A DNA stretch of 64,000 nt from Microcosmobacter sp040493455. Lineage in GTDB: Bacteria; Bacteroidota; Bacteroidia; Flavobacteriales; Flavobacteriaceae. The notes under the pieces are model-generated. The model saw only the letters and a program-made list of their open reading frames with translations, was not told where the DNA came from and did no database searches. The stretch covers positions 124,001 through 188,000 of the forward strand of contig NZ_JANFDA010000005.1 of the NCBI RefSeq assembly GCF_040493455.1, given 5' to 3'. A program made the translations under genes and the position numbers. Of the stretch, positions 17,823 through 25,495 are shown in pieces (position 1 is the first letter of the stretch; every line of letters begins with the position of its first letter).

Positions 17823-18242
17823 ATCGAATAGATCACCAATAGCATCGCCAACATCATCAAAGAGATCTCCAGCACCAAACATTCCAGGAATACTTACGTC
17901 CAAGAAAATATCTAGTAATAATAATTCTTCAAGCGCAGTAGTTCGATATTTTTTCGAAGAGGTTTTAGATTCTTCTTGCCATTCTTCATACTGCTCTTGT
18001 TGTTCAATAACCATTGGTTTATTGGTCATAGATGCTCGGAGCATTTCGTCATAAGCGCTTCGCTTTTTTGGGTCGGATAATACATTGAAGCCTTCGACCA
18101 AGTCATTGAATCGGTCTTTGGCTTCTTCGTTAGGGTTATTATCAGGGTGATATATAGCAATCTCTCTTCTGAATGCTTTTTTTATAGCATTGAGATCACT
18201 GTTTTGATCTATATTGAATATAGAATAATAGTCCTTTATCAT
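17814..18242 (-). CDS. J-domain (DnaJ-like) protein
   Basis: A 142-aa protein. Residues 1-68 form a J domain with the diagnostic HPD tripeptide (IAIYHPDNNPNEEAKDRF), which in this family stimulates the ATPase of an Hsp70. The zinc-finger and C-terminal substrate-binding domains of true DnaJ are missing. The C-terminal half is acidic and ends in a hydrophobic-acidic helix (GDLFDDVGDAIGDLFDLF) that could be a peptide ligand or amphipathic anchor. A 47-aa membrane peptide gene lies just upstream on the same strand. Confidence 0.82.
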   Translation of the reverse strand: MIKDYYSIFNIDQNSDLNAIKKAFRREIAIYHPDNNPNEEAKDRFNDLVEGFNVLSDPKKRSAYDEMLRASMTNKPMVIEQQEQYEEWQEESKTSSKKYRTTALEELLLLDIFLDVSIPGMFGAGDLFDDVGDAIGDLFDLF

Positions 18243-18258
18243 TGACTATGGATATACT

Positions 18259-18402
18259 CTACATTAAAAGTAATCCAGCAGACGAGGAGATTCCTTTATC
18301 TGCATAGATTTGATACGCAACTAATAAACAAGCAGCTATCAAAACGATTTTTACCATTAACGTAAATAGTACAAGCAAGTTAGCCTTTGTAAGATATTTC
18401 AT
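18259..18402 (-). CDS. 47-aa membrane peptide, function unknown
   Basis: ATG at 18402 opens a 47-aa frame (MKYLTKANLLVLFTLMVKIV...) that ends with TAG at 18259, 16 bases before the J-domain gene on the same strand. It has one long hydrophobic helix (about residues 9-30) and a short polar C-tail (YADKGISSSAGLLLM). Placement in front of a same-strand gene in an otherwise empty 347-base gap makes it a credible small gene. I know of no family. Confidence 0.45.
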   Translation of the reverse strand: MKYLTKANLLVLFTLMVKIVLIAACLLVAYQIYADKGISSSAGLLLM

Positions 18403-18538
18403 TTTTTGATTGATTAATATTGATGATCGTTAGCTAGCAACTAACTATTCAAATAGACGGAATAAATCTCTATATGTTACACTTTTTAACATTTGATTAG
18501 CCATTTTAACATTATAATCATGTGATTTGTCTTGATTT

Positions 18539-18570
18539 TTTGCCAAAACAAGCATAATCGTTTAGTTTTC
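18539..18570 (+). promoter_or_regulatory. Bacteroidota-type promoter of the AttH-like gene
   Basis: TTTG at 18539-18542 and TAGTTTTC at 18563-18570 are separated by 20 bases, matching the -33 TTTG / -7 TAnnTTTG pattern with one mismatch in the last base. The -7 element ends 19 bases before the ATG at 18590. Confidence 0.55.
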
Positions 18571-18589
18571 AGGTGTAAAGCTATTAATC

Positions 18590-20194
18590 ATGAATCGGTT
18601 ACTTTTAATACTCTTAATAGGTATATTTTCATGTCCGATATTCTCTCAAGACTGGAAAGTTTACCCTTATGAACCAGCTGGGCAAGTTGCTTTTCCTGTT
18701 GATGAAGGTAGGCATACTTCAGAGCCTATAGAATGGTGGTATACTGCTGGGCATTTGTTAGGACAAACATCCGGAACTAACTATAGTTATATGTATACCT
18801 TCTTCCATTATCCTCAAGCAGGTTTTGATGGATTTAGAATTTTGAACATTACCAATGATGATACAGGAGAATTCTTCCAGGATGTATTACCATTAAACTA
18901 TACGACACTCTCTACAACAGGCTTTGACGTAGAAGCCTCAGTTTTTTTAGCCGGAACAGAATATTGGAAGAATAAACTAGATGGTAGCAATCAACCAATA
19001 CCTTTTGAGTATGAATTGTTTGCAGCCAATGGCACTGGAGGATTGTCTTTAGATATTGTAACTACCAAGCGACCGTTAATCTTAGGTGATGATGGTTTTT
19101 TGAATCAAGGATTAGCAAACTACACATATTACTTTTCTCAAACTAAGAACGATATTACTGGTACGCTTACATTTCAAGGTGTAACTGAAAATGTGGTCGG
19201 AACCGGTTGGATTGATAGACAATATGGTGACTTTAATCCACTTACGGGAGAAAAGTACGAGTGGTTTAGTATGCAATTATCTAATGGTATGGATATTAAT
19301 CTATGGAACATCTTTACTGCAGATAGAACCATACCAGATGAAGAAGAATATAGAATTTTATCAGCTTACGTAGATGAAAGCACCCAATATACTACAGATG
19401 ATTTGCAGATAGAACGCTTACAATTTTTCTGTACACCAGACGAAGTTATGTGTTATTCCAAACAGTGGCGATTAACGTCTACGACGAATCATAGCATCGA
19501 TCTTACGATAAGCACATTGCATACCACAACAGAAGTACAATTACCTTTCAGATTTTTTGAAGGCGCAACTACTATTTCAGGAACCATAGATGGTCAGCCA
19601 GTTACTGGAATTGGTTTTGCTGAGCTGTTGCATGCTTACGAAGACCCAGACATTGAGATAACAAGTCCAGCAGGAGGAGTTTATGATACATCTGTTCCTA
19701 TTAGTTGGCAATTGAATAACCCAGATGAAGGACGACCAGTTTATTATGATTTGGAATATAGTATAGATAACCAGGCAAACTTTTTGCCAATAGTGTCAGA
19801 TATCACAGATACTAATTATTTATGGAGCAATCCACCAATATCTAATAATGATGAGGTTTGGTTTAGGATTACAGCCCATTCTATCGATGGGACTTTGACA
19901 TCAACCATTACTAGCGATTCTGCTTCATCAGCTACTCTGTCTGTTTCTAATTCTGAAGTTTTTCAAATTCAACTACATCCGAATCCTGTTGATGAAAAAT
20001 TAAATCTTTTGCTGTCAGATGCAGTTGCTAATGGAGAATATCAGATTTTTGATATTGAAGGTAGAGTAGTTAGTGAATCAGTATTCAACGATACTAGTTT
20101 AAGCCTGAATGTATCCCATCTCAATTCAGGATTATATTTTATCAGAATAGTATCAGATAGAGGAGTGCTTACAGAAAAATTTATCAAGCGATAA
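18590..20194 (+). CDS. Exported AttH/CrtC-like lipocalin-fold protein with type IX secretion sorting domain
   Basis: A 534-aa protein with a signal peptide (MNRLLLILLIGIFSCPIFSQ). Residues about 30-350 resemble the AttH / carotenoid 1,2-hydratase (CrtC) double-lipocalin family: GRHTSEPIEWWYTAGHLLG at the start, GTGWIDRQYGDF in the middle and MQLSNGMDINLWNIF. A beta-sandwich linker follows. The last ~75 residues are a T9SS type A sorting domain (LHPNPVDEKLNLLLSD ... GLYFIRIVSDRGVLTEKFIKR), which directs export across the outer membrane. CrtC relatives hydrate carotenoids or act on isoprenoid-like ligands, but no activity can be stated here. Confidence 0.82.
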   Translation: MNRLLLILLIGIFSCPIFSQDWKVYPYEPAGQVAFPVDEGRHTSEPIEWWYTAGHLLGQTSGTNYSYMYTFFHYPQAGFDGFRILNITNDDTGEFFQDVLPLNYTTLSTTGFDVEASVFLAGTEYWKNKLDGSNQPIPFEYELFAANGTGGLSLDIVTTKRPLILGDDGFLNQGLANYTYYFSQTKNDITGTLTFQGVTENVVGTGWIDRQYGDFNPLTGEKYEWFSMQLSNGMDINLWNIFTADRTIPDEEEYRILSAYVDESTQYTTDDLQIERLQFFCTPDEVMCYSKQWRLTSTTNHSIDLTISTLHTTTEVQLPFRFFEGATTISGTIDGQPVTGIGFAELLHAYEDPDIEITSPAGGVYDTSVPISWQLNNPDEGRPVYYDLEYSIDNQANFLPIVSDITDTNYLWSNPPISNNDEVWFRITAHSIDGTLTSTITSDSASSATLSVSNSEVFQIQLHPNPVDEKLNLLLSDAVANGEYQIFDIEGRVVSESVFNDTSLSLNVSHLNSGLYFIRIVSDRGVLTEKFIKR

Positions 20195-20195
20195 T

Positions 20196-21371
20196 TTAAT
20201 CGTCTTCAATTCTATTATCGTCAAAAGCTGAAGGTAATAGCTTAGGGATAAACTTAATAAACAAAGGCAATAATATCATACCTCCAGGTAACATGAAAAT
20301 CGCCAAACTCGGTATGGATTTAAAAATATCGAGCAATTGATTTTGGATCTGCTTTTGTTCTTCGTCAGTGAGCTTACGTGTTGTTGACTGCGTTAAAAGC
20401 ACCATTACTTCTTTACTTTCTTTGAGCTCCTTGAGCAAACGCTTACTATTTCGCTTTATGAGTTTGTTTACCAGTTTACTGGAATTATCATAAAAACTTT
20501 GCACAAGATTCTTAGAATTCAAAAATGCAATCTTGTCTTTATTATTGTTATAAAACCAATTGATGTCATCAACAGAACTGGTAATGATATTGTCGTCGAG
20601 ACTCAAATCAGTTTTTATTTGATTCAAAAACTCTAGTTCTTTTTTATCAATCACTTTATCACTCCAAGAAGCCATGCAAACAATATCAATGATGTATTGT
20701 TTTTCGAGATTAGAATTTATGTAGCCAATAACATCATCATATTCCAAAAGGTCATTATTGTGGAAACGTAGCGAAGACTCAAAAAGTTTTAAGAGGCTTT
20801 GGTCATACTCGGTCTTAGTAGGCTTAGATTCAAAAACTTTAAAAACAATAACCTCAATAGCAGTTTCAACATCTTGGATATAATCTTTTGTGATATTACC
20901 AGTTTTCAAAAACTTGTTATAGGCCAGAACATCTACAAAAAGTAAGGCATTAATTATAAAATGATTAAAGCTTTTTGTCAGAAGATTATCATCAATATGA
21001 ACACGCTTATGAATGATTTTTTCTAGCAACCCAGATGATTTTCGCTGTCCAATTAACTCTTCAATAAAAGAGGTTTTGGTTTCATTAATTGCTCTATAAA
21101 AGTCTATAAGAGAATAGATGAAATTAGTTTTAGAATTCTGTCTGCTGAAGACATAATAATGTGCCAAAACTAAATTGACTTTGCAAAGTTCTTCGTCGGT
21201 AAGATCATTAATACTTATTGAAGATTCTATAGTCGCTACATTACTGCCGTAGATGAATCCAGATTCTTTTAAAGAATGATAAAATGTAGCATTATCATTA
21301 TCAAGATAATTGTGATTATCATTGATATGCTTCATCAATTTTTTTACCCAACCTGACGCCGAAGGATTCAT
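20196..21371 (-). CDS. LETM1-related protein (TerB-like middle domain)
   Basis: A 391-aa protein. The middle (about 225-290) has a TerB-like helical segment (IDIVCMASWSDKVIDKKELE). The C-terminal ~80 residues match the ribosome-binding/LETM1 pattern: STTRKLTDEEQKQIQNQLLD followed by IFMLPGGMILLPLFIKF and PKLLPSAFDD. In mitochondria LETM1 is a cation/proton exchange factor; related Bacteroidota proteins are called 'LETM1-related biofilm-associated protein', a name based on family and not shown here. It converges with the AttH-like gene (1-base gap) and follows sodC on the same strand behind a terminator. Confidence 0.75.
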   Translation of the reverse strand: MNPSASGWVKKLMKHINDNHNYLDNDNATFYHSLKESGFIYGSNVATIESSISINDLTDEELCKVNLVLAHYYVFSRQNSKTNFIYSLIDFYRAINETKTSFIEELIGQRKSSGLLEKIIHKRVHIDDNLLTKSFNHFIINALLFVDVLAYNKFLKTGNITKDYIQDVETAIEVIVFKVFESKPTKTEYDQSLLKLFESSLRFHNNDLLEYDDVIGYINSNLEKQYIIDIVCMASWSDKVIDKKELEFLNQIKTDLSLDDNIITSSVDDINWFYNNNKDKIAFLNSKNLVQSFYDNSSKLVNKLIKRNSKRLLKELKESKEVMVLLTQSTTRKLTDEEQKQIQNQLLDIFKSIPSLAIFMLPGGMILLPLFIKFIPKLLPSAFDDNRIEDD

Positions 21372-21397
21372 GCAATTAATTTGATATAAAAATAAAA

Positions 21398-21418
21398 AAG
21401 CTACTCAAAAAGTAGCTT
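21398..21418 (-). terminator. Rho-independent terminator of sodC
   Basis: An 8-bp perfect stem AAGCTACT / AGTAGCTT with loop CAAAA. On the minus strand it is followed by a run of T, which is the right orientation to end sodC transcription 26 bases after its stop codon and to separate it from the LETM1-like gene. Confidence 0.8.
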
Positions 21419-21443
21419 CTTTGAATGTTATTTTAATTAAAAG

Positions 21444-22061
21444 TTATTCTATAATTCCACCGCAGCTTACTCTACTACCCGCTGCTCCAGAAGGTTGTGA
21501 AGTAAAATCATCTGCGCCTTGGTGTACAATAATGGCTTTACCTAATATATCCTTTGCAGGATCGCCACAGCCAATACACCATTCTTGAGTTTTGAAATCT
21601 ATGGTGCCATTACCATTGGCATCAGCGACAAAATTTCCAATATCACCTTTATGGTAACCCTTTGCATCTCCCCATTTACCATGAGGCTGACCAGTTGGAT
21701 TCCAATGGCCTCCTGTAGATTTTCCATCATCCGAAGAGCAATCTGCTTTTTCATGTATGTGGATAGCATGTTCACCTTCAGACAATCCACTCATTACAGC
21801 AATCATACTCACAACACCTTTATCTTGTTTGATAACGACATTGCCAGTTGCAGTACTTCCACTTTTAGAGTCCAATGCTATTCTTAGTTTTTTTACTTCA
21901 TCACTATAGGTGGCTGGTTGAGAGGTCTTGTTGGTATCTTCCTCTTTTACGTCAACAACTTCTTCAGTCTTAACATCTGTAGCGTCTTCTTTTTTATCTT
22001 TTTTACAACTGTAAAAGGAGATAAGGCAAAGCACCATTATTAGTGTAGAAATTTTTTTCAT
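21444..22061 (-). CDS. sodC: Cu/Zn superoxide dismutase, lipoprotein form
   Basis: A 205-aa envelope enzyme that converts superoxide to hydrogen peroxide and oxygen. MKKISTLIMVLCLISFYSCKKDKKE is a lipoprotein signal. Copper and zinc ligands are in HAIHIHEKADC and GGHWNPTGQPHG, followed by HKGDIGNF, and the last copper histidine in IIVHQGADDF. The catalytic arginine and disulfide cysteine sit in GAAGSRVSCGGIIE. An acidic, Lys-rich linker separates the lipid anchor from the domain. It is divergent from a universal stress gene with a shared FNR-type palindrome between them; a TAACTTTC element at 22084-22091 could be its own -7 box. Confidence 0.93.
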   Translation of the reverse strand: MKKISTLIMVLCLISFYSCKKDKKEDATDVKTEEVVDVKEEDTNKTSQPATYSDEVKKLRIALDSKSGSTATGNVVIKQDKGVVSMIAVMSGLSEGEHAIHIHEKADCSSDDGKSTGGHWNPTGQPHGKWGDAKGYHKGDIGNFVADANGNGTIDFKTQEWCIGCGDPAKDILGKAIIVHQGADDFTSQPSGAAGSRVSCGGIIE

Positions 22062-22124
22062 GATGTCGGTTTTTAATTTTTATGAAAGTTAAGTAGATAT
22101 TTTTCCATAAACAAATTAGAGATA

Positions 22125-22136
22125 TGACATATATCA
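22125..22136. promoter_or_regulatory. FNR-type operator between sodC and usp
   Basis: TGACATATATCA, extended as an 18-bp near-palindrome (22122-22139). Towards the usp gene a perfect TAnnTTTG element (TAGTTTTG, 22160-22167) begins 29.5 bases from the operator centre, the geometry of an activator centred near -41.5. Towards sodC the best -7 candidate is about one helical turn further away. The motif recurs four more times in this window. Confidence 0.7.
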
Positions 22137-22194
22137 TATTTTATGATTTGGAGCTATTGTAGTTTTGAAAAGTATTAGTTTAATTTTTTGACCA

Positions 22195-23028
22195 ATGAAA
22201 AAAATAATCGTACCCATAGATTTTTCGGAACATTCTGAATATGCCTTAGAAACAGCAGCAAATATTGCTAAAAAGCATAATGCGCAAATCTTGGCATTGC
22301 ACATGCTCGAAATTTCTGAAACCTATCTCACAAAAGGTCATCTGGACCTTAATGCTGAAACAGCTTTCTTTTTGAAACGTGCCGAACAAAAATTTGATGA
22401 AGCACTAAGCAAGCCATTTTTAGAGGGAATTACCATAACTCCAATCATTAAGCACTTTAGAGTATTTAGTGAAGTTAATGATATTGCAGAAGAGCATGAT
22501 GCTGATTTGGTGGTAATGGGGTCGCATGGAGCAAGTGGACTGAAAGAAATGTTCATTGGGTCTAATACAGAGAAAGTAGTACGACATTCAGAAATTCCAG
22601 TGCTAATCGTAAAACACAGTCCAATACTTACCGATTTTGAAACCGTTGTATTTGCTTGTGATTTTTCTGAAGATTCTATTGCGTCATATCAAAAAGCCAA
22701 TGCTTTATTCGACAAGTTTGGAGCTACATTGAATATTGTCTATGTCAACTTACCAGATAATAGATTCTTGAGTTCTTCAGAAATGGAACAACGCGTGGCT
22801 AATTTCTTTAAGTCAGCAAATGGAAACCTAGACAAAATGAAGGATGTATCGTATGTCTGTGATTATTCGATAGAAAAAGGAATTCTCAATTATGCTAATG
22901 TGATCGGTGCAGATTTAATCGCGGTAGCAACTCATGGTAGAAAAGGATTGGCACATTTCTTTGAAGGGAGCATTTCAGAAGATATTGCTAACCATTCGAC
23001 ATTGCCAGTGATGACATTCAAAATATAA
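22195..23028 (+). CDS. Universal stress protein with two UspA domains
   Basis: A 277-aa tandem Usp protein. The first domain opens MKKIIVPIDFSEHSEYALE and carries the nucleotide-binding G-x2-G-x9-G-(S/T) pattern in VMGSHGASGLKEMFIGSNT. The second domain begins near residue 150 (VVFACDFSEDS) and ends VATHGRKGLAHFFEGSISED, a related loop. Such proteins bind ATP or AMP and help survival under stress and oxygen limitation. A shared FNR-type palindrome and a -7 box lie upstream, and a second Usp gene is 1.1 kb away, consistent with redox control. Confidence 0.9.
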   Translation: MKKIIVPIDFSEHSEYALETAANIAKKHNAQILALHMLEISETYLTKGHLDLNAETAFFLKRAEQKFDEALSKPFLEGITITPIIKHFRVFSEVNDIAEEHDADLVVMGSHGASGLKEMFIGSNTEKVVRHSEIPVLIVKHSPILTDFETVVFACDFSEDSIASYQKANALFDKFGATLNIVYVNLPDNRFLSSSEMEQRVANFFKSANGNLDKMKDVSYVCDYSIEKGILNYANVIGADLIAVATHGRKGLAHFFEGSISEDIANHSTLPVMTFKI

Positions 23029-23075
23029 ATTCAAGTTCTTGATTTTTTAGTTAGTTACATTTTATGGTCAAGAAG

Positions 23076-23104
23076 AAAAGAGCTAGACATTGTTTAGCTC
23101 TTTT
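23076..23104. terminator. Bidirectional terminator between usp and the TerB-like gene
   Basis: A 10-bp perfect stem AAAAGAGCTA / TAGCTCTTTT with a 9-base loop, A-rich on the left and T-rich on the right. It lies between two convergent genes and can serve both. Confidence 0.8.
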
Positions 23105-23485
23105 TTAATTTTTGAAAGCTAAACTTAGCTTAGCAATAAGGACTAACTCAGATTTGTTGACATTATTTACTGAGCGTGCTAAGATGCCAGAAACTTTCAA
23201 GATTAAAGATTTGAGTTCTTCCGTGAATAAAGGTTTATTTTTCTCTATAAATGTGATAAAACTATCAAAAGATGCTTCAGCATTTGCGTCATCTAGATAC
23301 AGCTTGTTGTATGAATCTAGTATTAATTCATGATTAATATTCTCCCCAAAAACCTCTTTTTTAATAATGTTTTTAAAGGTGTTGTACTCTTCTGGTCTAA
23401 TGATGCCATCGGCAGCTGTAATAGCATAAAATAGTTTGCCTATATGACTGTGCAAAGCATGTATTTGTTGATTATTCTCCTTCAT
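23105..23485 (-). CDS. TerB-like helical protein, function unknown
   Basis: A 126-aa all-helical cytosolic protein. HIGKLFYAITAADGIIRPEE has the acidic 'A-x-x-D-G-x-I-x-x-E-E' pattern seen in TerB-type (tellurite-resistance-associated) metal-binding bundles. The rest (ILARSVNNVNKSELVLIAKL) fits a small helical bundle. An FNR-type palindrome lies 55 bases upstream with a TAACTTTA -7 element between, so it is predicted to belong to the oxygen/redox regulon. Its partner is unknown. Confidence 0.65.
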   Translation of the reverse strand: MKENNQQIHALHSHIGKLFYAITAADGIIRPEEYNTFKNIIKKEVFGENINHELILDSYNKLYLDDANAEASFDSFITFIEKNKPLFTEELKSLILKVSGILARSVNNVNKSELVLIAKLSLAFKN

Positions 23486-23539
23486 TAGTTTTTATGAAAA
23501 ACGAGTAATAAAGTTATAGCCTTATTAATGAAATTCCCA

Positions 23540-23551
23540 TGATATATGTCA
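23540..23551 (-). promoter_or_regulatory. FNR-type operator of the TerB-like gene
   Basis: TGATATATGTCA. On the minus strand the element TAACTTTA (23509-23516) begins 29.5 bases from the operator centre, the same distance as at the usp, CBS and cco promoters. The plus-strand gene at 23696 is 145 bases away and shows no matching -7 element. Confidence 0.65.
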
Positions 23552-23695
23552 TAGTATTTGTTGAAGCGTTGAGGTAATTTAGGATAAGTAATTACCAAAA
23601 GGCTTTATGATATAGGTAAAGTATCGATGACTTTGTAAGTGTATTGATTTTAGGTATATGGCTATAGATTAAAGCCTTTTATAAAATGTAGTATC

Positions 23696-24103
23696 ATGAA
23701 AAAAACAGGAATTTGGATGGATCAGGATAGGGCTTTTATAGTAAGTCTTATTAACGATAAAGAGATTGTGAAAACGTTTTCTTCAGGGATTGAACACTTT
23801 AATGTTCATGGAGGATCTGGCACAAAATTTAAAGGAGGGCCACAAGATGTAGTCCAGGATAGTAAATATTTGGAGCGAGAGAAGCATCAATTCAGAAATT
23901 ATTTTAAATCTTTAATTCCAGAACTGATTGATTGCGATAAACTTGTCTTATTTGGACCTGCGGATACTGTAAATAAGTTTTCAAAAACCTTAGAAGAAAA
24001 TTATAGAGATTTATTTAAACGCTTGCTCGGAGTTCATAAAACAGATAGCATGACGGACAACCAAATGCGAGCTTGGGTAAGAGATTTTTACAATCATAAT
24101 TAA
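23696..24103 (+). CDS. Conserved small protein, possibly eRF1-domain-3-like
   Basis: A 135-aa soluble protein opening MKKTGIWMDQDRAFIVSL. The order of a short beta opening, a central SKYLEREKHQFRNYFKSL helix and LIDCDKLVLFGPADTVNKFS recalls bacterial relatives of the Pelota/eRF1 C-terminal fold ('translational machinery' or 'host attachment' families). That match is by general pattern only. It is the only plus-strand gene in a cluster of stress-response genes and has its stop 4 bases inside the convergent Usp gene end. Confidence 0.6.
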   Translation: MKKTGIWMDQDRAFIVSLINDKEIVKTFSSGIEHFNVHGGSGTKFKGGPQDVVQDSKYLEREKHQFRNYFKSLIPELIDCDKLVLFGPADTVNKFSKTLEENYRDLFKRLLGVHKTDSMTDNQMRAWVRDFYNHN

Positions 24104-24927
24104 TCATTGTGCAATACAAGCATTGGCAATTTTAATGAATTACTAAGTTTGGTAACTGCAGAACCAGAGAACAGGCGATCGAAGAACCCTTCATCCTTTA
24201 CTAATATAACAGCTACGTCGATGTTTTTGAGTTGTATAAAACTATTAACAGCATAGTGCAACGGAACATCGTTGATGATAAAATAATCATACTTTAAATC
24301 CTCTAAATTAGATCTGTCGAAGAGCTTGAATTCTGGATGTTCTTTGCCATCAGGATTAACCCTAAGTACTTTAAAATCTAGGTTATAAGCTTGTAAGAAT
24401 TGCTTAAGACGATTTATAGAACTACCATGAACAGTATCTTTAGTGTTCAAGGGAAGCAATGCCGTTTTTGGAGCTTTGTATTTGTAGTTTTCAGGAATAA
24501 CCAAAGTATTACAATGTACATTTCTAACTACATTTAGCGTGTTACTTCCAAAAATTACTTCTTTAGCGCCAGTTTTGCCATTAGTTCCCATAATGACTAA
24601 CTCTATGCTTTTCGATGTTACAACTTGATTTACAGCATCAGTAAAATCATCAAAATCTACAATGGTTTCAAAGGTGTAATTAGAGTTTTTGAATGAGTTT
24701 TTCAGGCTATTTACTAATCTTACTAACTTCTCTTTAGGAGCTTTAACAATTGAGTCGTATATATTACTTTCAGAAGACATCATAAGATCATCCGAAGTGA
24801 AAGTTCCCATTTTATGGACATGCATTACATGAAATTGGCAAGGCTCGCCTTTAAAGAATTCAAGAGCATAATTAATAGCATTTCTTGAATTGTCTGAGAA
24901 ATCGGTTAATAATAGAATTTGTTTCAT
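24100..24927 (-). CDS. Universal stress protein with two UspA-like halves
   Basis: A 275-aa protein. The N-terminal domain (MKQILLLTDFSDNSRNAINY) has an intact nucleotide loop IMGTNGKTGAKEVIFGSNTL. The C-terminal half retains the fold-like order but its loop is degenerate (VKDEGFFDRLFSGSAVTKL), so it may not bind nucleotide. It lies 56 bases downstream of the CBS gene on the same strand, with a strong hairpin between them. No FNR-type palindrome precedes it directly, so it probably depends on read-through from the CBS promoter. Confidence 0.87.
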   Translation of the reverse strand: MKQILLLTDFSDNSRNAINYALEFFKGEPCQFHVMHVHKMGTFTSDDLMMSSESNIYDSIVKAPKEKLVRLVNSLKNSFKNSNYTFETIVDFDDFTDAVNQVVTSKSIELVIMGTNGKTGAKEVIFGSNTLNVVRNVHCNTLVIPENYKYKAPKTALLPLNTKDTVHGSSINRLKQFLQAYNLDFKVLRVNPDGKEHPEFKLFDRSNLEDLKYDYFIINDVPLHYAVNSFIQLKNIDVAVILVKDEGFFDRLFSGSAVTKLSNSLKLPMLVLHND

Positions 24928-24943
24928 GATTTCAGTATTTTAA

Positions 24944-24973
24944 AGGAGCTGCTTAAAACATTAAACAGCTCCT
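24944..24973 (-). terminator. Strong hairpin between the CBS and usp genes
   Basis: A 13-bp stem (AGGAGCTGYTTAA type, one G-U type mismatch) with a 4-base loop, located 11 bases after the CBS stop codon. On the minus strand it is followed by TTTAAAAT. It reads as a terminator or a leaky attenuator or RNA-stabilising hairpin inside a two-gene unit. Confidence 0.7.
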
Positions 24974-24983
24974 GGATTTTTGT

Positions 24984-25403
24984 TTAAAACTGGTCTAGTA
25001 AATAGTTGATAAGATCTGTTGTCGTCACAATACCTGTTAGTGTACCATTGTCTACCACAGGCAATGCATGAAACTCTTCTTTGGCCAAAATTTCTGCAAC
25101 TTCTTTTATTGTAGTATCCGACGATACAGTGGTCACATTTTTAGTCATTACTTGGTCTATTGTAAACATATTGTAGACCACAGTATCGACTTCATTGGTA
25201 TCTTCGTTGACCGCATCAGCAAAGCTTATTCTAAGCAAATCCGTATAGCTTAGCATACCAATAATAACATCTCCAGATACTACAGGGATATGTCTTATAT
25301 GGTGTTGTTTAAACAATCGTTCTGCTGTATCAAGATCATCAGTACGGTTAATAGCGATAATATTCTTGGTCATAATTGTTGAAACTGGCATTCTTTTTTT
25401 CAT
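24984..25403 (-). CDS. CBS-domain-pair protein
   Basis: A 139-aa protein from the preferred ATG at 25403 (MKKRMPVSTIMTKNIIAINR). The in-frame ATG at 25448 would put the start only 11 bases from an FNR-type operator, inside the predicted promoter, so I reject it. Two CBS motifs are clear: VSTIMTKNIIAINRTDDLDT with HIPVVSGDVIIGMLSYTDLL, and VMTKNVTTVSSDTTIKEVAE with ALPVVDNGTLTGIVTTTDLI. CBS pairs bind adenosine nucleotides and sense energy state. It sits with two Usp genes, also nucleotide-binding, in a predicted redox regulon. Confidence 0.88.
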   Translation of the reverse strand: MKKRMPVSTIMTKNIIAINRTDDLDTAERLFKQHHIRHIPVVSGDVIIGMLSYTDLLRISFADAVNEDTNEVDTVVYNMFTIDQVMTKNVTTVSSDTTIKEVAEILAKEEFHALPVVDNGTLTGIVTTTDLINYLLDQF

Positions 25404-25458
25404 GATGTTTAGTTTTAAAATGATACTTAAAGTTAGTTCAGTATACACTCAGAAACTA

Positions 25459-25470
25459 TGATAAATGTCA
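25459..25470 (-). promoter_or_regulatory. FNR-type operator of the CBS gene
   Basis: TGATAAATGTCA, 56 bases upstream of the CBS start at 25403. TAACTTTA on the minus strand (25428-25435) begins 29.5 bases from the centre, the same element and distance as for the TerB-like gene. Confidence 0.65.
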
Positions 25471-25495
25471 GTGTTCACAAGGTTTTTAAAGCTTG

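Noticed and set aside
25404..25448. Upstream start of the CBS protein
   Set aside because: It would begin 11 bases from the operator and inside the predicted -7 element; the ATG at 25403 matches the family and the promoter.
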